Program-made: the position numbers and the translations under genes
From: Actinomycetota bacterium
Lineage (GTDB): Bacteria; Actinomycetota; Acidimicrobiia; Acidimicrobiales; Iamiaceae
Assembly (NCBI GenBank): GCA_019639075.1
Contig: JAHBSO010000012.1
Span: 1-64,000, forward strand
Length of the DNA: 64,000 nt
Direction of reading: 5' to 3'
In this document: positions 50,560 to 59,221 of the stretch, piece by piece
How positions within the stretch are numbered: the stretch's first letter is position 1
Layout: each line of letters starts with the position of its first letter
The notes under the pieces: generated by a model
What the model saw: only the letters and a program-made list of their open reading frames with translations
Databases searched by the model: none
Told to the model about the DNA's origin: nothing

Positions 50560-51697
50560 CCATGAGGCGGTGGACCTTGCCCGACGGGGTCCGGGGGAGG
50601 GTGTCGACCACCTCGACCACCTTCGGCGCGGCGTAGGCGGGGAGGACGTCGCGCACGACGGCGCGCAGGTCGGTGAGCGTCGGCACCGGGTGGCCGGGCC
50701 GCGGCACGATCACGGCGACGACCGCCGCGCCCCACTCGGGGTCGGGCCGGCCCACGACCGCGACCTCCGCGACGCCGGGGTGCTCGGCGATCGCGGCCTC
50801 GACCGGTGCCGGCCAGACGTTCTGGCCCCCGGTGACGATCAGGTCGTCGGCGCGGCCGTGCACCTCCAGACGGGATGGTCCACCAGTGGTCGCCACGAGG
50901 CGGCCGCGGTCGCCGGTGCGGAACCAGCCCTCGTCGTCGGTGATCCCGACGACCTCGCCGTCGGGGGAGCGCAGTCCGCGGGCGAGCATCGGGCCCCGGA
51001 CCTCGATCTCGTCGTCGGACCCGATCCGGAGCTCGACGCCGGGGAGCGCGGTGTCGTCGTAGACGATGCCGCCGCCGGTCTCGGTGAGCCCGTAGGTGCG
51101 GACGACGTTCGTGGGCCGGCGCACGCCGTCGGCCGATCCGCCGAGGACGATCCACCGGTACCCGGTCGGGTCGATGCGGTCGAGGGCGGTGGGCACGAGC
51201 GACACCAGGGTCGACCCGAGGGTGCGGGGCGCGTCGCCGACGACGTCGGCGTCGAACCCGGGCAGCACGTCGACGGGCGTCGCGGTGAGGACGGACCGCA
51301 CCACCACGCCGAGACCGCCGATGTGGGCCAGCGGGAGGCAGGCGAGCCAGCGGTCGGTGGCCGGGTCGACGCCGAGGTGGGCGTGCACGGCCTCCGCGTG
51401 GGCGGCGAGCCCGGCGCCGGTGTGCACCACGAGCTTGGGCGCGCCGGTGGACCCGCTGGTCGCGACGACGAGGGCATCGCCGCCCCGGAGCGGCGGAGCG
51501 TCGGCCTGACCCGTCGACCTCCGGCCGTCGGGGCCGACGACGACGTGCGGTCGGGCCGCGTCGAGCAGGGCCTGCCGGGCGGGGCCCGGAAGGCGGGGGT
51601 CGACCGGCAGCACGGCATCGCCGGCGTTCCAGGCCCGTCGGAGCTCGTCGAGGAACCGGGGGCTGCCCGGGAGGTCGAGCGCGATGAGCCGGGCCAC
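50543..51697 (-). CDS. menE: O-succinylbenzoate-CoA ligase
   Basis: A 384-residue AMP-forming ligase, shorter than average because the N-terminal part is reduced. LVVATSGSTGAPKLVVHT is the P-loop, RTYGLTETGGGIVYDD the A5 motif, GWFRTGDRGRL and LPRTPSGKVHRLMV the later motifs with the catalytic Lys. Its neighbours are menA, menH, menD, menF and menG, so I call it menE, which activates o-succinylbenzoate in menaquinone synthesis. It is divergent from menA. Confidence 0.87.
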   Translation of the reverse strand: MARLIALDLPGSPRFLDELRRAWNAGDAVLPVDPRLPGPARQALLDAARPHVVVGPDGRRSTGQADAPPLRGGDALVVATSGSTGAPKLVVHTGAGLAAHAEAVHAHLGVDPATDRWLACLPLAHIGGLGVVVRSVLTATPVDVLPGFDADVVGDAPRTLGSTLVSLVPTALDRIDPTGYRWIVLGGSADGVRRPTNVVRTYGLTETGGGIVYDDTALPGVELRIGSDDEIEVRGPMLARGLRSPDGEVVGITDDEGWFRTGDRGRLVATTGGPSRLEVHGRADDLIVTGGQNVWPAPVEAAIAEHPGVAEVAVVGRPDPEWGAAVVAVIVPRPGHPVPTLTDLRAVVRDVLPAYAAPKVVEVVDTLPRTPSGKVHRLMVSRGW

Positions 51698-51771
51698 GCG
51701 GCCAGCCTGGCACGTCCGGTTCGGGGCCGGTGACGGATCCCGGCCAGAATCGGCGGCATGGAGCGCCGCAG

Positions 51772-52653
51772 GTGAACGTCTGGATCGCCGGGGCCCGTCC
51801 CCGAACCCTCCCGGCCGCCGTGGTGCCGGTGCTGGTCGGCACCGCGTGTGCGGTCGACAAGGTCGACGGAGGCCTGATCTGGTGGCGGGCGGTGGCCGCC
51901 ATGGTCGTCGCGCTGGCCCTCCAGGTGGCCACCAACTACGCCAACGACTACAGCGACGGCGTCCGGGGAACCGACGCCGACGACAAGCGGGTCGGTCCGG
52001 TCCGGCTCGTCGGCCAGGGGCTGGCGTCGCCGGCGTCGGTGAAGCGGGCGGCGATGGCGTCGTTCGCCGTGGCCGGCGTGGTCGGTACCGCGCTCGCGAT
52101 CGCGGTGGGGCCGGAGCTGTTCGTGGTGGGTGCGCTGGCGATCGGGGCCGGATGGTTCTACACGGGTGGTCCGCGGCCCTACGGCTACGCGGGGCTGGGC
52201 GAGGCCTTCGTCTTCGTGTTCTTCGGAGTGGTCGCCACCGCGGGCTCGACCTACGTGCAGACCGGGGAGCTGGACGCGCTGGGGCTCGCCGCGTCGGTCC
52301 CGGTGGGCCTCCTGGCGACCGCCCTGCTCGTGGTCAACAACCTGCGGGACATCCCCGGCGACACGCTCGTCGGGAAGCGGACCCTCGCCGTGCGGCTGGG
52401 CGATCGGCGCACCCGGTGGCTGTACACCGGCTGCATCGTCGTCACCTTCGTGTGCGTCCCGTTCGTGGCCGGGCTCGGCGGGCGGCCCGCCGCCGCGGTG
52501 GCGCTCCCGGCGGTGATCCTGGCCTCCAAGCCCGTCACCCAGGTGCTCTCGGGGGCTCGGGGACCGGAGCTGATCCCGGTGCTCGGCGCGACCGGGCGGG
52601 TCCAGCTCGTCTTCGGGGTGCTGTTCGCCGCCGGGCTGGCGTTCATCCCGTAG
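51772..52653 (+). CDS. menA: 1,4-dihydroxy-2-naphthoate polyprenyltransferase
   Basis: A 293-residue membrane protein. MNVWIAGARPRTLPAAVVPV is the conserved start, LQVATNYANDYSDGVRGTD the first Asp-rich motif (N-D-x-x-D), and VNNLRDIPGDTLVGKRTLAV the second (N-x-x-R-D-x-x-x-D). About eight hydrophobic segments. It joins a polyprenyl chain to dihydroxynaphthoate. GTG at 51772 matches the family start; GTG at 51730 would add 14 residues. It converges on menH. Confidence 0.9.
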   Translation: MNVWIAGARPRTLPAAVVPVLVGTACAVDKVDGGLIWWRAVAAMVVALALQVATNYANDYSDGVRGTDADDKRVGPVRLVGQGLASPASVKRAAMASFAVAGVVGTALAIAVGPELFVVGALAIGAGWFYTGGPRPYGYAGLGEAFVFVFFGVVATAGSTYVQTGELDALGLAASVPVGLLATALLVVNNLRDIPGDTLVGKRTLAVRLGDRRTRWLYTGCIVVTFVCVPFVAGLGGRPAAAVALPAVILASKPVTQVLSGARGPELIPVLGATGRVQLVFGVLFAAGLAFIP

Positions 52654-53434
52654 CGAGCCAGTCGGCGATCGCTGCCGCGGTCGCACCGGGACGCTCCAGG
52701 TGCGCGGCGTGACCGGCGTCGGGCACCTCCACCCGGGTCGCGTTCTCCCCGATCGCGGCGGCCATGCGTTCGGCGATGGCGGTGAACTTCGCGTCGAGCG
52801 CACCGGTCATCAGGAGGACCGGCATCGCCAGAGAGCCGAGCTCGTCCCACCACGTCGGGTCCATCGTCCCCGTACCCGCGGCCCGCAGCGACGCGGCGAG
52901 CCCCTCGGGTCGGTTCGCCCTCCGGGCCAGGAGGTCGTGGGTCGACGGTTCGAGCGACGCGAAGAGCGGCTGCGCGAGCCACTCGTCCACGAACGCCTCG
53001 GTGCGGACGTCCTCGACGTGGTCGGCCAGGTCCGCGTCGGCGGTTCGCCGCGCGGCACGGTCGGCCGGGTCGTCGATCCCGGCGGTCGCGCCGAGGAGGA
53101 CGAGGCCCTCGACCAGGTCCGGCCGGTCGAGGGCGAGGCGGAGCGCCACCCGTCCACCCATCGAGTAGCCCACGTAGGTGGCAGGACCCGTGGCGGCGGC
53201 GAGCAGTCCGGCCGTCGTCGTGAGGTCGCTCCGGTCGAGCGAGGGGTCGGTGGCGCCGTGGCCGGGGAGGTCGACGGCGACGATGCGGCGCCCGGTGGTG
53301 AGGAGTCCGTCGACGACCGGCGTCCAGCTCCGTCCGCCCTGCGTGAACCCGTGGACCAGCACCAGGTCGGGGCGGGTGCCGTCGGCGAGGACGACCGACG
53401 GGAGGGCGACGTCTCGACCGGGCACGTGCCCCAT
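52643..53434 (-). CDS. menH: Alpha/beta hydrolase, SHCHC synthase-like
   Basis: A 263-residue hydrolase: VLVHGFTQGGRSWTPVVDGL, VDLPGHGATDPS, YVGYSMGGRVALRLAL with the nucleophile Ser, and the C-terminal His in PDAGHAAHLE. This matches MenH, which eliminates pyruvate to form the succinyl-cyclohexadiene product. Its location between menA and menD supports the call. ATG at 53434 is chosen; the extra codons to 53476 lie in the palindromic repeat. Confidence 0.87.
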   Translation of the reverse strand: MGHVPGRDVALPSVVLADGTRPDLVLVHGFTQGGRSWTPVVDGLLTTGRRIVAVDLPGHGATDPSLDRSDLTTTAGLLAAATGPATYVGYSMGGRVALRLALDRPDLVEGLVLLGATAGIDDPADRAARRTADADLADHVEDVRTEAFVDEWLAQPLFASLEPSTHDLLARRANRPEGLAASLRAAGTGTMDPTWWDELGSLAMPVLLMTGALDAKFTAIAERMAAAIGENATRVEVPDAGHAAHLERPGATAAAIADWLATG

Positions 53435-53453
53435 CGTTCCAGACCCGGTGGCG

Positions 53454-53507
53454 GGCTTTCCCCTGTGGTTCTGCACCGTCCGCCGTGCAGAACCACAGGG
53501 GAAAGCC
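53454..53507. repeat. Long palindrome with 23-bp perfect arms
   Basis: The arms (53454-53476 and 53485-53507) are exact complements and run GGCTTTCCCCTGTGGTTCTG then CAC; an 8-base loop separates them. It lies between the divergent menH and menD genes, ending 22 bases before the menD start. This is much longer than ordinary operators, and both strands would form a stable hairpin. Confidence 0.85.
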
Positions 53508-53529
53508 GTGGGCCTGCTCAGATGGGGAC

Positions 53530-55311
53530 GTGACCGTGCCGCCGACCGCCGACGAAGGCGTCCTCAACGCCACCTTCTGCGCCACCCTCGTCGACGAGTG
53601 GGTGCGGTCCGGGGTCACCGATGCCGTCGTCGCGCCGGGTTCGCGATCGACGCCCCTGGCCCTCGCCCTCGCGGCGCGACCCGAGCTGGCGGTGCAGGTG
53701 CACCACGACGAACGGGCCGCCGGATTCGTCGCGCTCGGGCTCGGAATGGCCACCGGTCGTCCCGCGGTGGTGCTCACCACGAGCGGCACCGCGGCGGTCG
53801 AGCTGCACCCCGCGGTCGTCGAGGCCCACCAGGCCGGGGTGCCGCTCGTCGTCGCCACCGCGGACCGGCCGCCCGAGCTGCACGACGTGGGCGCCCCCCA
53901 GACCGTCGACCAGACCCACCTCTTCGGCCGGGCGGTCCGATGGTTCGCCGAGCCCGGTCCGCCGGCGCCGGCCGCCGCGTCCACGTGGCGCTCGCTCGCC
54001 TCGCGCTCGGTCGTCGAGGCCGTGGACGGGGTCGGCGGTCCCGGACCCGTGCACCTGAACCTCGCGTTCCGCGAACCCCTGCTGGGACGGGCGGCGCCCC
54101 TGCCGGCGGGCCGGGGCGAGGGGGAGCCGTGGCACGTGGGGGGTGGCACCCGGACCACGGTCGACCGACGCGGCCTCGAAGGACTCACCGCCGTCCTCGA
54201 CGGCGCTCGCGGCGTCATCGTCGCCGGTGCCGGTTGTGGGCCGGTCGACGACGTGGTCGCGCTGGCCGACGCCGCCGGCTGGCCGATCCTGGCCGATGCC
54301 CGGTCGGGCTGTCGCAGCGCCGGCCGACCGGCGATCCTGCACGCCGACGCATTGCTCCGCTGCGAACGGTTCGCGGAGGACGTGGTGCCCGAGGTGGTGC
54401 TGCGCCTGGGCGCCCCTCCGGCGTCGAAGGTGCTGGCCGGCTGGTTGGCTGCGTCGGGCGCCCGCCAGGTCGCCGTCGACGCCGACGGCCGATGGTTCGA
54501 CCCCGATCGCACGGCCACCCACGTGGTCCGGGCCGATCCCGGTTCGGTGCTGCGCGCCCTCGCCCGGAGCTTCGACGGCGGCTGGGTCGGCGACTGGGGT
54601 GGGCGCTGGGCCGCCGCCGAGGCGTCGGCGTCGGCGGCGGTCGACGCGGTCCTGGCCGGCCACGACGAACCGACCGAACCGGGCGTGGCGCGGACGCTGT
54701 GCCGTTCGCTCCCGGGGCACGCCTCGCTCGTCGTGTCGTCGTCCATGCCGATCCGCGACGTCGAGTGGTTCGGCGGCCCCACCGCCGTTCGGGTCCTCGC
54801 CAACCGTGGCGCGAACGGGATCGACGGTGTGGTCTCGACGGCCGTCGGGGTCGCCCTCGCCGCCCGGTGGGCCGGCGGACCGACGGTCGCGCTGGTGGGT
54901 GACGTCGCGTTCCTCCACGATTCCAACGCGCTCCTCGGCCTGGCCGCCCGGGGCGTCGACCTCACGATCGTGGTCGTCGACAACGACGGCGGCGGCATCT
55001 TCTCCTTCCTCCCGCAGGCCGAGGCGTTGGACACCGAGCGGTTCGAGCAGCTGTTCGGCACCCCGCACGGGGTCGACCCGCTCGCGGTCGCCGCGGCCCA
55101 CGGCATCGACGGCACGACCGTGACCGCCGCACCGGAGCTCGCCGGCGTCCTCCGCGGAGCCCTCGACCGCGGCGGCGTCCACGTGGTGCGGGTGGTCACC
55201 GACCGGGCCGCCAACGTCGCCGTCCACCGCGAGATCCACGACGCCGTCGCCGCCGCCCTCGCGTCGTCACACCCGGGGTCGGACCCCAACCGTGCAGGGG
55301 ACGGGGTGTGA
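53530..55311 (+). CDS. menD: SEPHCHC synthase (MenD)
   Basis: A 593-residue ThDP enzyme. VVAPGSRSTPLALALAARPE, TTSGTAAVELHPAVVEAHQA, SSSMPIRDVEWFGGP, RGANGIDGVVSTAVGVAL, and VGDVAFLHDSNALLGL with VVVDNDGGGIFSFLPQ (the ThDP Mg2+ GDx25-30N region) are diagnostic. It condenses isochorismate and 2-oxoglutarate. Its last 15 residues (SHPGSDPNRAGDGV) are read from an intergenic palindromic repeat, so the true ancestral C-terminus probably ended near the preceding Ala-rich helix. Confidence 0.93.
   Translation: MTVPPTADEGVLNATFCATLVDEWVRSGVTDAVVAPGSRSTPLALALAARPELAVQVHHDERAAGFVALGLGMATGRPAVVLTTSGTAAVELHPAVVEAHQAGVPLVVATADRPPELHDVGAPQTVDQTHLFGRAVRWFAEPGPPAPAAASTWRSLASRSVVEAVDGVGGPGPVHLNLAFREPLLGRAAPLPAGRGEGEPWHVGGGTRTTVDRRGLEGLTAVLDGARGVIVAGAGCGPVDDVVALADAAGWPILADARSGCRSAGRPAILHADALLRCERFAEDVVPEVVLRLGAPPASKVLAGWLAASGARQVAVDADGRWFDPDRTATHVVRADPGSVLRALARSFDGGWVGDWGGRWAAAEASASAAVDAVLAGHDEPTEPGVARTLCRSLPGHASLVVSSSMPIRDVEWFGGPTAVRVLANRGANGIDGVVSTAVGVALAARWAGGPTVALVGDVAFLHDSNALLGLAARGVDLTIVVVDNDGGGIFSFLPQAEALDTERFEQLFGTPHGVDPLAVAAAHGIDGTTVTAAPELAGVLRGALDRGGVHVVRVVTDRAANVAVHREIHDAVAAALASSHPGSDPNRAGDGV
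55268..55296. repeat. Inverted copy of the GGTTGGGGTCCGACCCC repeat inside the menD 3' end
   Basis: CACACCCGGGGTCGGACCCC followed by AACCGTGCA is the reverse complement of the tandem units that start at 55307. It encodes SHPGSDPNR in menD. Confidence 0.8.
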
Positions 55312-55452
55312 TGCCGGCGGGTCGGTGCACGTCACGGTTGGGGTCCGACCCCGGGTGTGATGCCGGCGGTCGGTGCACGTCACGGTTGGGGTCCGACCCC
55401 GGGTGTGATGCCGGCGGGTCGGTGCACGTCACGGTTGGGGTCCGACCCCGGG
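55307..55452. repeat. Three tandem copies of a 48-49-bp palindromic unit
   Basis: Units at 55307-55355, 55356-55403 and 55404-55452; the middle one lacks one G. Each contains TGTGATGCCGGCGGGTCGG and CGGTTGGGGTCCGACCCC. The array lies between the convergent menD and menF, 19 bases before the menF stop. It is not a CRISPR array: no spacers separate the units. Confidence 0.9.
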
Positions 55453-55471
55453 TGTGACGTCGACCGTCGGG

Positions 55472-56698
55472 TCAGGGGCGGACGATGGCGCCGAGCATCG
55501 CTTGGAGCTTGGCGCGGGTCTCGATGAGCTCGGTGGCCGGGTCCGAGTCGCCGACCAGTCCGTTGCCGGCCACGACCCGGGCGACGGCACCTTCGATCGA
55601 CGCCCCCCGGATCGACACGGCGAATTGGCCGTTGCCGCCCGCGTCGACCCATCCGACCGCACCCGCGTAGCGGCCGCGGTCCAGGGCCTCGAGCTCGTCG
55701 ATGACCCGCAACGCCGCGTCGCGGGGCCGACCGCAGACCGCCGGGGTCGGGTGGAGCGCCTCGACCAGCTCGAGGATCGACGCCGGCGGGTGCGAGAGGC
55801 GGCCCTCGACGTTGGTCGCCAGGTGCTGCACGTTGGCGAGGGGCACGACCGACGGTTCGGGCTCGTAGTCGACGTAGGACGCGAACGCGAGCAGTCCGTC
55901 GTGCACCGCGTCGATGGTGACCTGGTGCTCCTGGCGGTAGGTCGCCGACGCGAGGAGCCCGGCCGCGAGGCGGGCGTCGGCCGCCGGGTCCCCCCGTCGG
56001 GGGGCGGTCCCGGCCATGGGTTGGGCCCGAACGACGTCGGCCGACCGGCCGACCAGCAGTTCGGGGCTGGCCCCGCAGAACCCGTCGACGAGGTAGAGGA
56101 AGCAGTCCGGGTAGGCCTGCGAGAGCCGGAGCAGGACGGTGGCCACCGGGATCGGCGCGTCGGCGGTGACCACGACCTCGCGGGCCAGCACCACCTTGTC
56201 GAGCTCGCCGGCGCGGATGCGGGCCGTGGCCTCGGCGACCGCGTCGGTCCACGCGGCCGGTGCCCGCGACGCCCGGACCTCGAACGCCCCTGGGCCCGGC
56301 GGCGGCGGGTGTTGCGCCGCGCCGGCGAGGTGGGCGTCGAGCGTGGCGATCGGGTCGATCGTCGATCCGGTCGGGCCGACCGCGGTGACCCAGCGGGTGC
56401 CGTCGGCGTCACGACCGACCAGTAGTGCGGGCACGACGACGTCGGCATCGGCGCCCGGAAGGAAGGGGAGGGCGGTGAACCCCACCGGTCCCGAGCCCGG
56501 TCGCTCGACCTCGTCGTCGACCTCGATCGCTGCCAACGCCTCGGCCACGTCGCTCCGGCCGACCCGGAGCGCGACCCCCCGACCGGCGAAGCCGACCCGG
56601 TTCCGGCTGAACAGAACCCCATCACCCCCGGCCACCGCCAGCGGGTCGACGTCGCGGTCGAGGCGACGGGTCGTCGCCGTGAGGTCCACCTCGGTCAC
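55472..56698 (-). CDS. menF: Isochorismate synthase
   Basis: A 408-residue protein. The chorismate-binding core is clear: LDKVVLAREVVVTADAPIPV, CGASPELLVGRSADVVRAQP, MAGTAPRRGD, HLATNVEGRLSHPPASILEL and LHPTPAVCGRPRDAALRVID, with GAVGWVDAGGNGQFAVSIRG near the end. It converts chorismate to isochorismate for menaquinone. GTG at 56698 overlaps the menG stop (GTGA), so both are co-transcribed. EntC-type siderophore use cannot be excluded, but the gene order favours menaquinone. Confidence 0.9.
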   Translation of the reverse strand: MTEVDLTATTRRLDRDVDPLAVAGGDGVLFSRNRVGFAGRGVALRVGRSDVAEALAAIEVDDEVERPGSGPVGFTALPFLPGADADVVVPALLVGRDADGTRWVTAVGPTGSTIDPIATLDAHLAGAAQHPPPPGPGAFEVRASRAPAAWTDAVAEATARIRAGELDKVVLAREVVVTADAPIPVATVLLRLSQAYPDCFLYLVDGFCGASPELLVGRSADVVRAQPMAGTAPRRGDPAADARLAAGLLASATYRQEHQVTIDAVHDGLLAFASYVDYEPEPSVVPLANVQHLATNVEGRLSHPPASILELVEALHPTPAVCGRPRDAALRVIDELEALDRGRYAGAVGWVDAGGNGQFAVSIRGASIEGAVARVVAGNGLVGDSDPATELIETRAKLQAMLGAIVRP

Positions 56699-57393
56699 CG
56701 GCGGGTGCCGACGAGGAGTTGCGAGATGCCACCCGAGAGAAGGGTTCGCTCGACGTCGTCGAAGCCGACCTCGCGGAGCATGGCGAGCATCTCGTCGGGC
56801 TCGGGCAGGTAGGCGACCGAGTCGGGGAGGTAGCGGTACGCGGCGCGATCGCTCAGGAGGCCGCCGATCACCGGCACCACCTTGCCGAAGTAGATGCCGT
56901 GGCCGAACCGCAGCACCGGGTTCGCCGGCTCGGCCACCTCGAGGAGCGCGATCCGGCCGCCGGGGCGGACCACCCGGGCCAGTTCCGCGAAGAACGGTCC
57001 GAGCTCGCGGAAGTTGCGGAGCGCGAACCCGCAGGTGACGCCGTCGATCGAGCCGTGGGCGATCGGCAGCCGGAGGGCGTCGCCCTGGACCAGCGGCGCC
57101 GTGGTCCGGGCCGCGTCCAGCATGCCGAAGGACAGATCGACCCCGATCGGGCGGAGGCGGGCGTCCTGGAGCATGCGGCAGAGGTCGCCGGTGCCGGCGG
57201 CGAGGTCGAGGACGACCGAGCCGGCCGGGAGCCCCAGGTCGGCGATCGTCCGCTTCCGCCAGCCGACGTCCATGCGGAACGTCATGATCCGGTTCACCAT
57301 GTCGTAGCGGGGCGCGATCGTGTCGAACATCTCCCGCACCGCGGTCACCTTCTCGTCGCCGGTGGGGAGCGGTTCGGTCGTGGAGCGGGCCAT
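56695..57393 (-). CDS. menG: Demethylmenaquinone methyltransferase
   Basis: A 232-residue class I methyltransferase: VREMFDTIAPRYDMVNRIMT, VVLDLAAGTGDLCRMLQ (SAM motif I), TCGFALRNFRELGPFFAELA, RVVRPGGRIALLEVAEP and YRYLPDSVAYLPEPDEMLAM are UbiE/MenG signatures. It makes the last step, methylation of demethylmenaquinone. ATG at 57393 is the family start. First gene of the menG-menF operon. Also named ubiE; with no ubiquinone genes here menG fits. Confidence 0.92.
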   Translation of the reverse strand: MARSTTEPLPTGDEKVTAVREMFDTIAPRYDMVNRIMTFRMDVGWRKRTIADLGLPAGSVVLDLAAGTGDLCRMLQDARLRPIGVDLSFGMLDAARTTAPLVQGDALRLPIAHGSIDGVTCGFALRNFRELGPFFAELARVVRPGGRIALLEVAEPANPVLRFGHGIYFGKVVPVIGGLLSDRAAYRYLPDSVAYLPEPDEMLAMLREVGFDDVERTLLSGGISQLLVGTRR

Positions 57394-57454
57394 CCGGCGA
57401 GCGTAGGCCCGTGGCGTCGAGGGGCCGGGCGGGACGCTTGTAGGGTCGCCCGCC

Positions 57455-58156
57455 GTGGCCGCCCGCACCCTCGTCCTGATCCCGCCGTCGGAGGGCAAGG
57501 CGTCGGGGGGTCGGGGCGCCCCCTGGCGGCCGGGCACGATGCGGATCGCCGAACTGGACGAGCCGAGGGTCGAGCTCCTCGCCGCCCTCGGTGCGGGTCA
57601 CCCCGTGCACGAGGCGCCGACGATGGCGGCCATCGAGCGCTACACGGGCGTGCTCTACAAGGAGCTCGACGCCGGGTCCATCACCGGCACGGCGAAGCGG
57701 CGCCTCAACGCGAACGTCCTCACCGTGTCCGGGCTCTGGGGTCTGGTCGCACCCCGGGACCCGATCCCGGACTACCGCCTCAAGATGTCGGCGTCGGTCC
57801 CGCCGCTCGGACGGCTCTCGACCTGGTGGCCCCCCGAGATCACCGCGGCGCTGGTCGAACGGGCCCGCGGCGCGGTGGTGTGGGACCTGCTCCCCAACGA
57901 GCACGCCGCAGCGATCGACTGGACGGCGATCGCTCCCCGGCTCCGGGTCACCGCGACCTTCCTCGACCACAACGGTCGGACGGTCTCGCACTGGAACAAG
58001 CTGCTCAAGGGCAGCATCGTGCGCTGGCTGGTCGAGTCGGGTGAGCAGGACCCGCTGGCGCTCGCCGACTTCGAGCACCCGCAGGGCTACGCGCTCGACG
58101 TGGAGGCGTCGACCTTCGACCTGCGCACGGCCGAACTGGTGCTGCGCGAGCGCTGA
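57455..58156 (+). CDS. yaaA: YaaA-family peroxide-stress protein
   Basis: A 233-residue protein: VLIPPSEGKASGGRGAPW, AIERYTGVLYKELDAGSI, VLTVSGLWGLVAPRDPIPDY, YRLKMSASVPPLG and HNGRTVSHWNKLLKGSIVRW are the motifs of YaaA (DUF328), which binds DNA and limits iron-driven oxidative damage in Escherichia coli. GTG at 57455. It is divergent from menG with 61 bases between. Confidence 0.87.
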   Translation: MAARTLVLIPPSEGKASGGRGAPWRPGTMRIAELDEPRVELLAALGAGHPVHEAPTMAAIERYTGVLYKELDAGSITGTAKRRLNANVLTVSGLWGLVAPRDPIPDYRLKMSASVPPLGRLSTWWPPEITAALVERARGAVVWDLLPNEHAAAIDWTAIAPRLRVTATFLDHNGRTVSHWNKLLKGSIVRWLVESGEQDPLALADFEHPQGYALDVEASTFDLRTAELVLRER

Positions 58157-58268
58157 GCGGTCCGGGTCGCGGACGGGTTCGGCGCGGAAGGTTCGAGAAC
58201 CGGGGACCGAGGCCGATGGAGAACGTGACGGGACCGGACGACGCGCGTGCGTCGGGAAAGGTTGCACG

Positions 58269-59174
58269 GTGTTCCTCTACGAGCTCGCCCTCCACATGGG
58301 CGTCCGATCGACCGACCTGGTGGCCCGCGCCCGCGAGCTGGGCATGGACGTCGAGCAGAGCTCCGTCCTCGACCAGGCCCAGGTCGCCCACCTCTGGAGC
58401 TCCTTCCAGCAGGCGCCGAACCCGCCCCAGCCGCTCCCGGCGCAGCCGACCCCACCGGACGTCCCGCAGTTCGTCGCGCCGGCCGCGTGGTCGCCGACGC
58501 CGGGCGCCCCCGGGGCGGCGCCGGCCACCCCGCCCCACGCGTGGGGCGCCTCGGGTGAACCGGCCGCGGAGGCCGATCCCGATCGGGACCGCACGCGACC
58601 GGCCGTGGTGGTGGCTGCGGTGGCCGCCCTGGTCCTCCTCGCCGGTGTCCTGGTCTTCCTCTCGGGCGGGTCCGACGACGACGGCTTCCGGGCGGACGCG
58701 TCGGCGACGGACGAGGCCGGTGCGACCCCGCGCTCCACGACCACGTCGGTGCCCACGACCGAGGCGAAGGCGACGGTCCCCACCGAGCCCGTGGATCCCG
58801 ACATGTCGGTCGAGAAGCTGACCGCGATGGTCAGGGACCGCCACCGCTTCTGCTCGGGCGCCCGGGGGATCTTCGAGATGGAGCACGCCCTCTCCCAACC
58901 GTTCTACGAGGGCGACCTCGAGGGCGTCGCCTCGGCCATCAGGGCCAACCGCGACAGCTGGGAGACCGCCGTCGAGGACCTCGAGGCGGGCACGTCGAGC
59001 GTCCTCCAGAACGACGTCGCCACCTACGCCGCGTCGTACCGCACGCTGTTCGCCGGGATCTTCGAGGCCGAGGTCGGCTCCGCCCCGTCGTTGGCCGAGT
59101 TCGAGCGGACCAGGGCGAGCGTCGCCCTGTCGGCCGGTCGGATCAACGCCGCGATGTTCGATCTCTGCGCCTGA
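58269..59174 (+). CDS. Membrane protein with N-terminal IF-2-N-like domain
   Basis: A 301-residue protein from the GTG at 58269. The first 50 residues (VFLYELALHMGVRSTDLVAR, ARELGMDVEQSSVLDQAQVA) match the IF-2 N-terminal helical domain, a fold known from the front of translation initiation factor 2. A Pro/Ala-rich linker follows, then one hydrophobic helix (AVVVAAVAALVLLAGVLVFL, about residues 116-135), a Thr-rich linker and an outer domain with RDRHRFCSGARGIFEMEHAL and a final Cys. The IF-2-N module would be cytosolic. Function unknown. Confidence 0.72.
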   Translation: MFLYELALHMGVRSTDLVARARELGMDVEQSSVLDQAQVAHLWSSFQQAPNPPQPLPAQPTPPDVPQFVAPAAWSPTPGAPGAAPATPPHAWGASGEPAAEADPDRDRTRPAVVVAAVAALVLLAGVLVFLSGGSDDDGFRADASATDEAGATPRSTTTSVPTTEAKATVPTEPVDPDMSVEKLTAMVRDRHRFCSGARGIFEMEHALSQPFYEGDLEGVASAIRANRDSWETAVEDLEAGTSSVLQNDVATYAASYRTLFAGIFEAEVGSAPSLAEFERTRASVALSAGRINAAMFDLCA

Positions 59175-59221
59175 CGCGGCCTCGCCCGGGCGGGCGCGGC
59201 CCGGGCTGGCATGCTCGTCCG

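Noticed and set aside
55307..55452. Possible CRISPR array
   Set aside because: The three 48-49-bp units are directly adjacent without unique spacers, and no cas genes are nearby.
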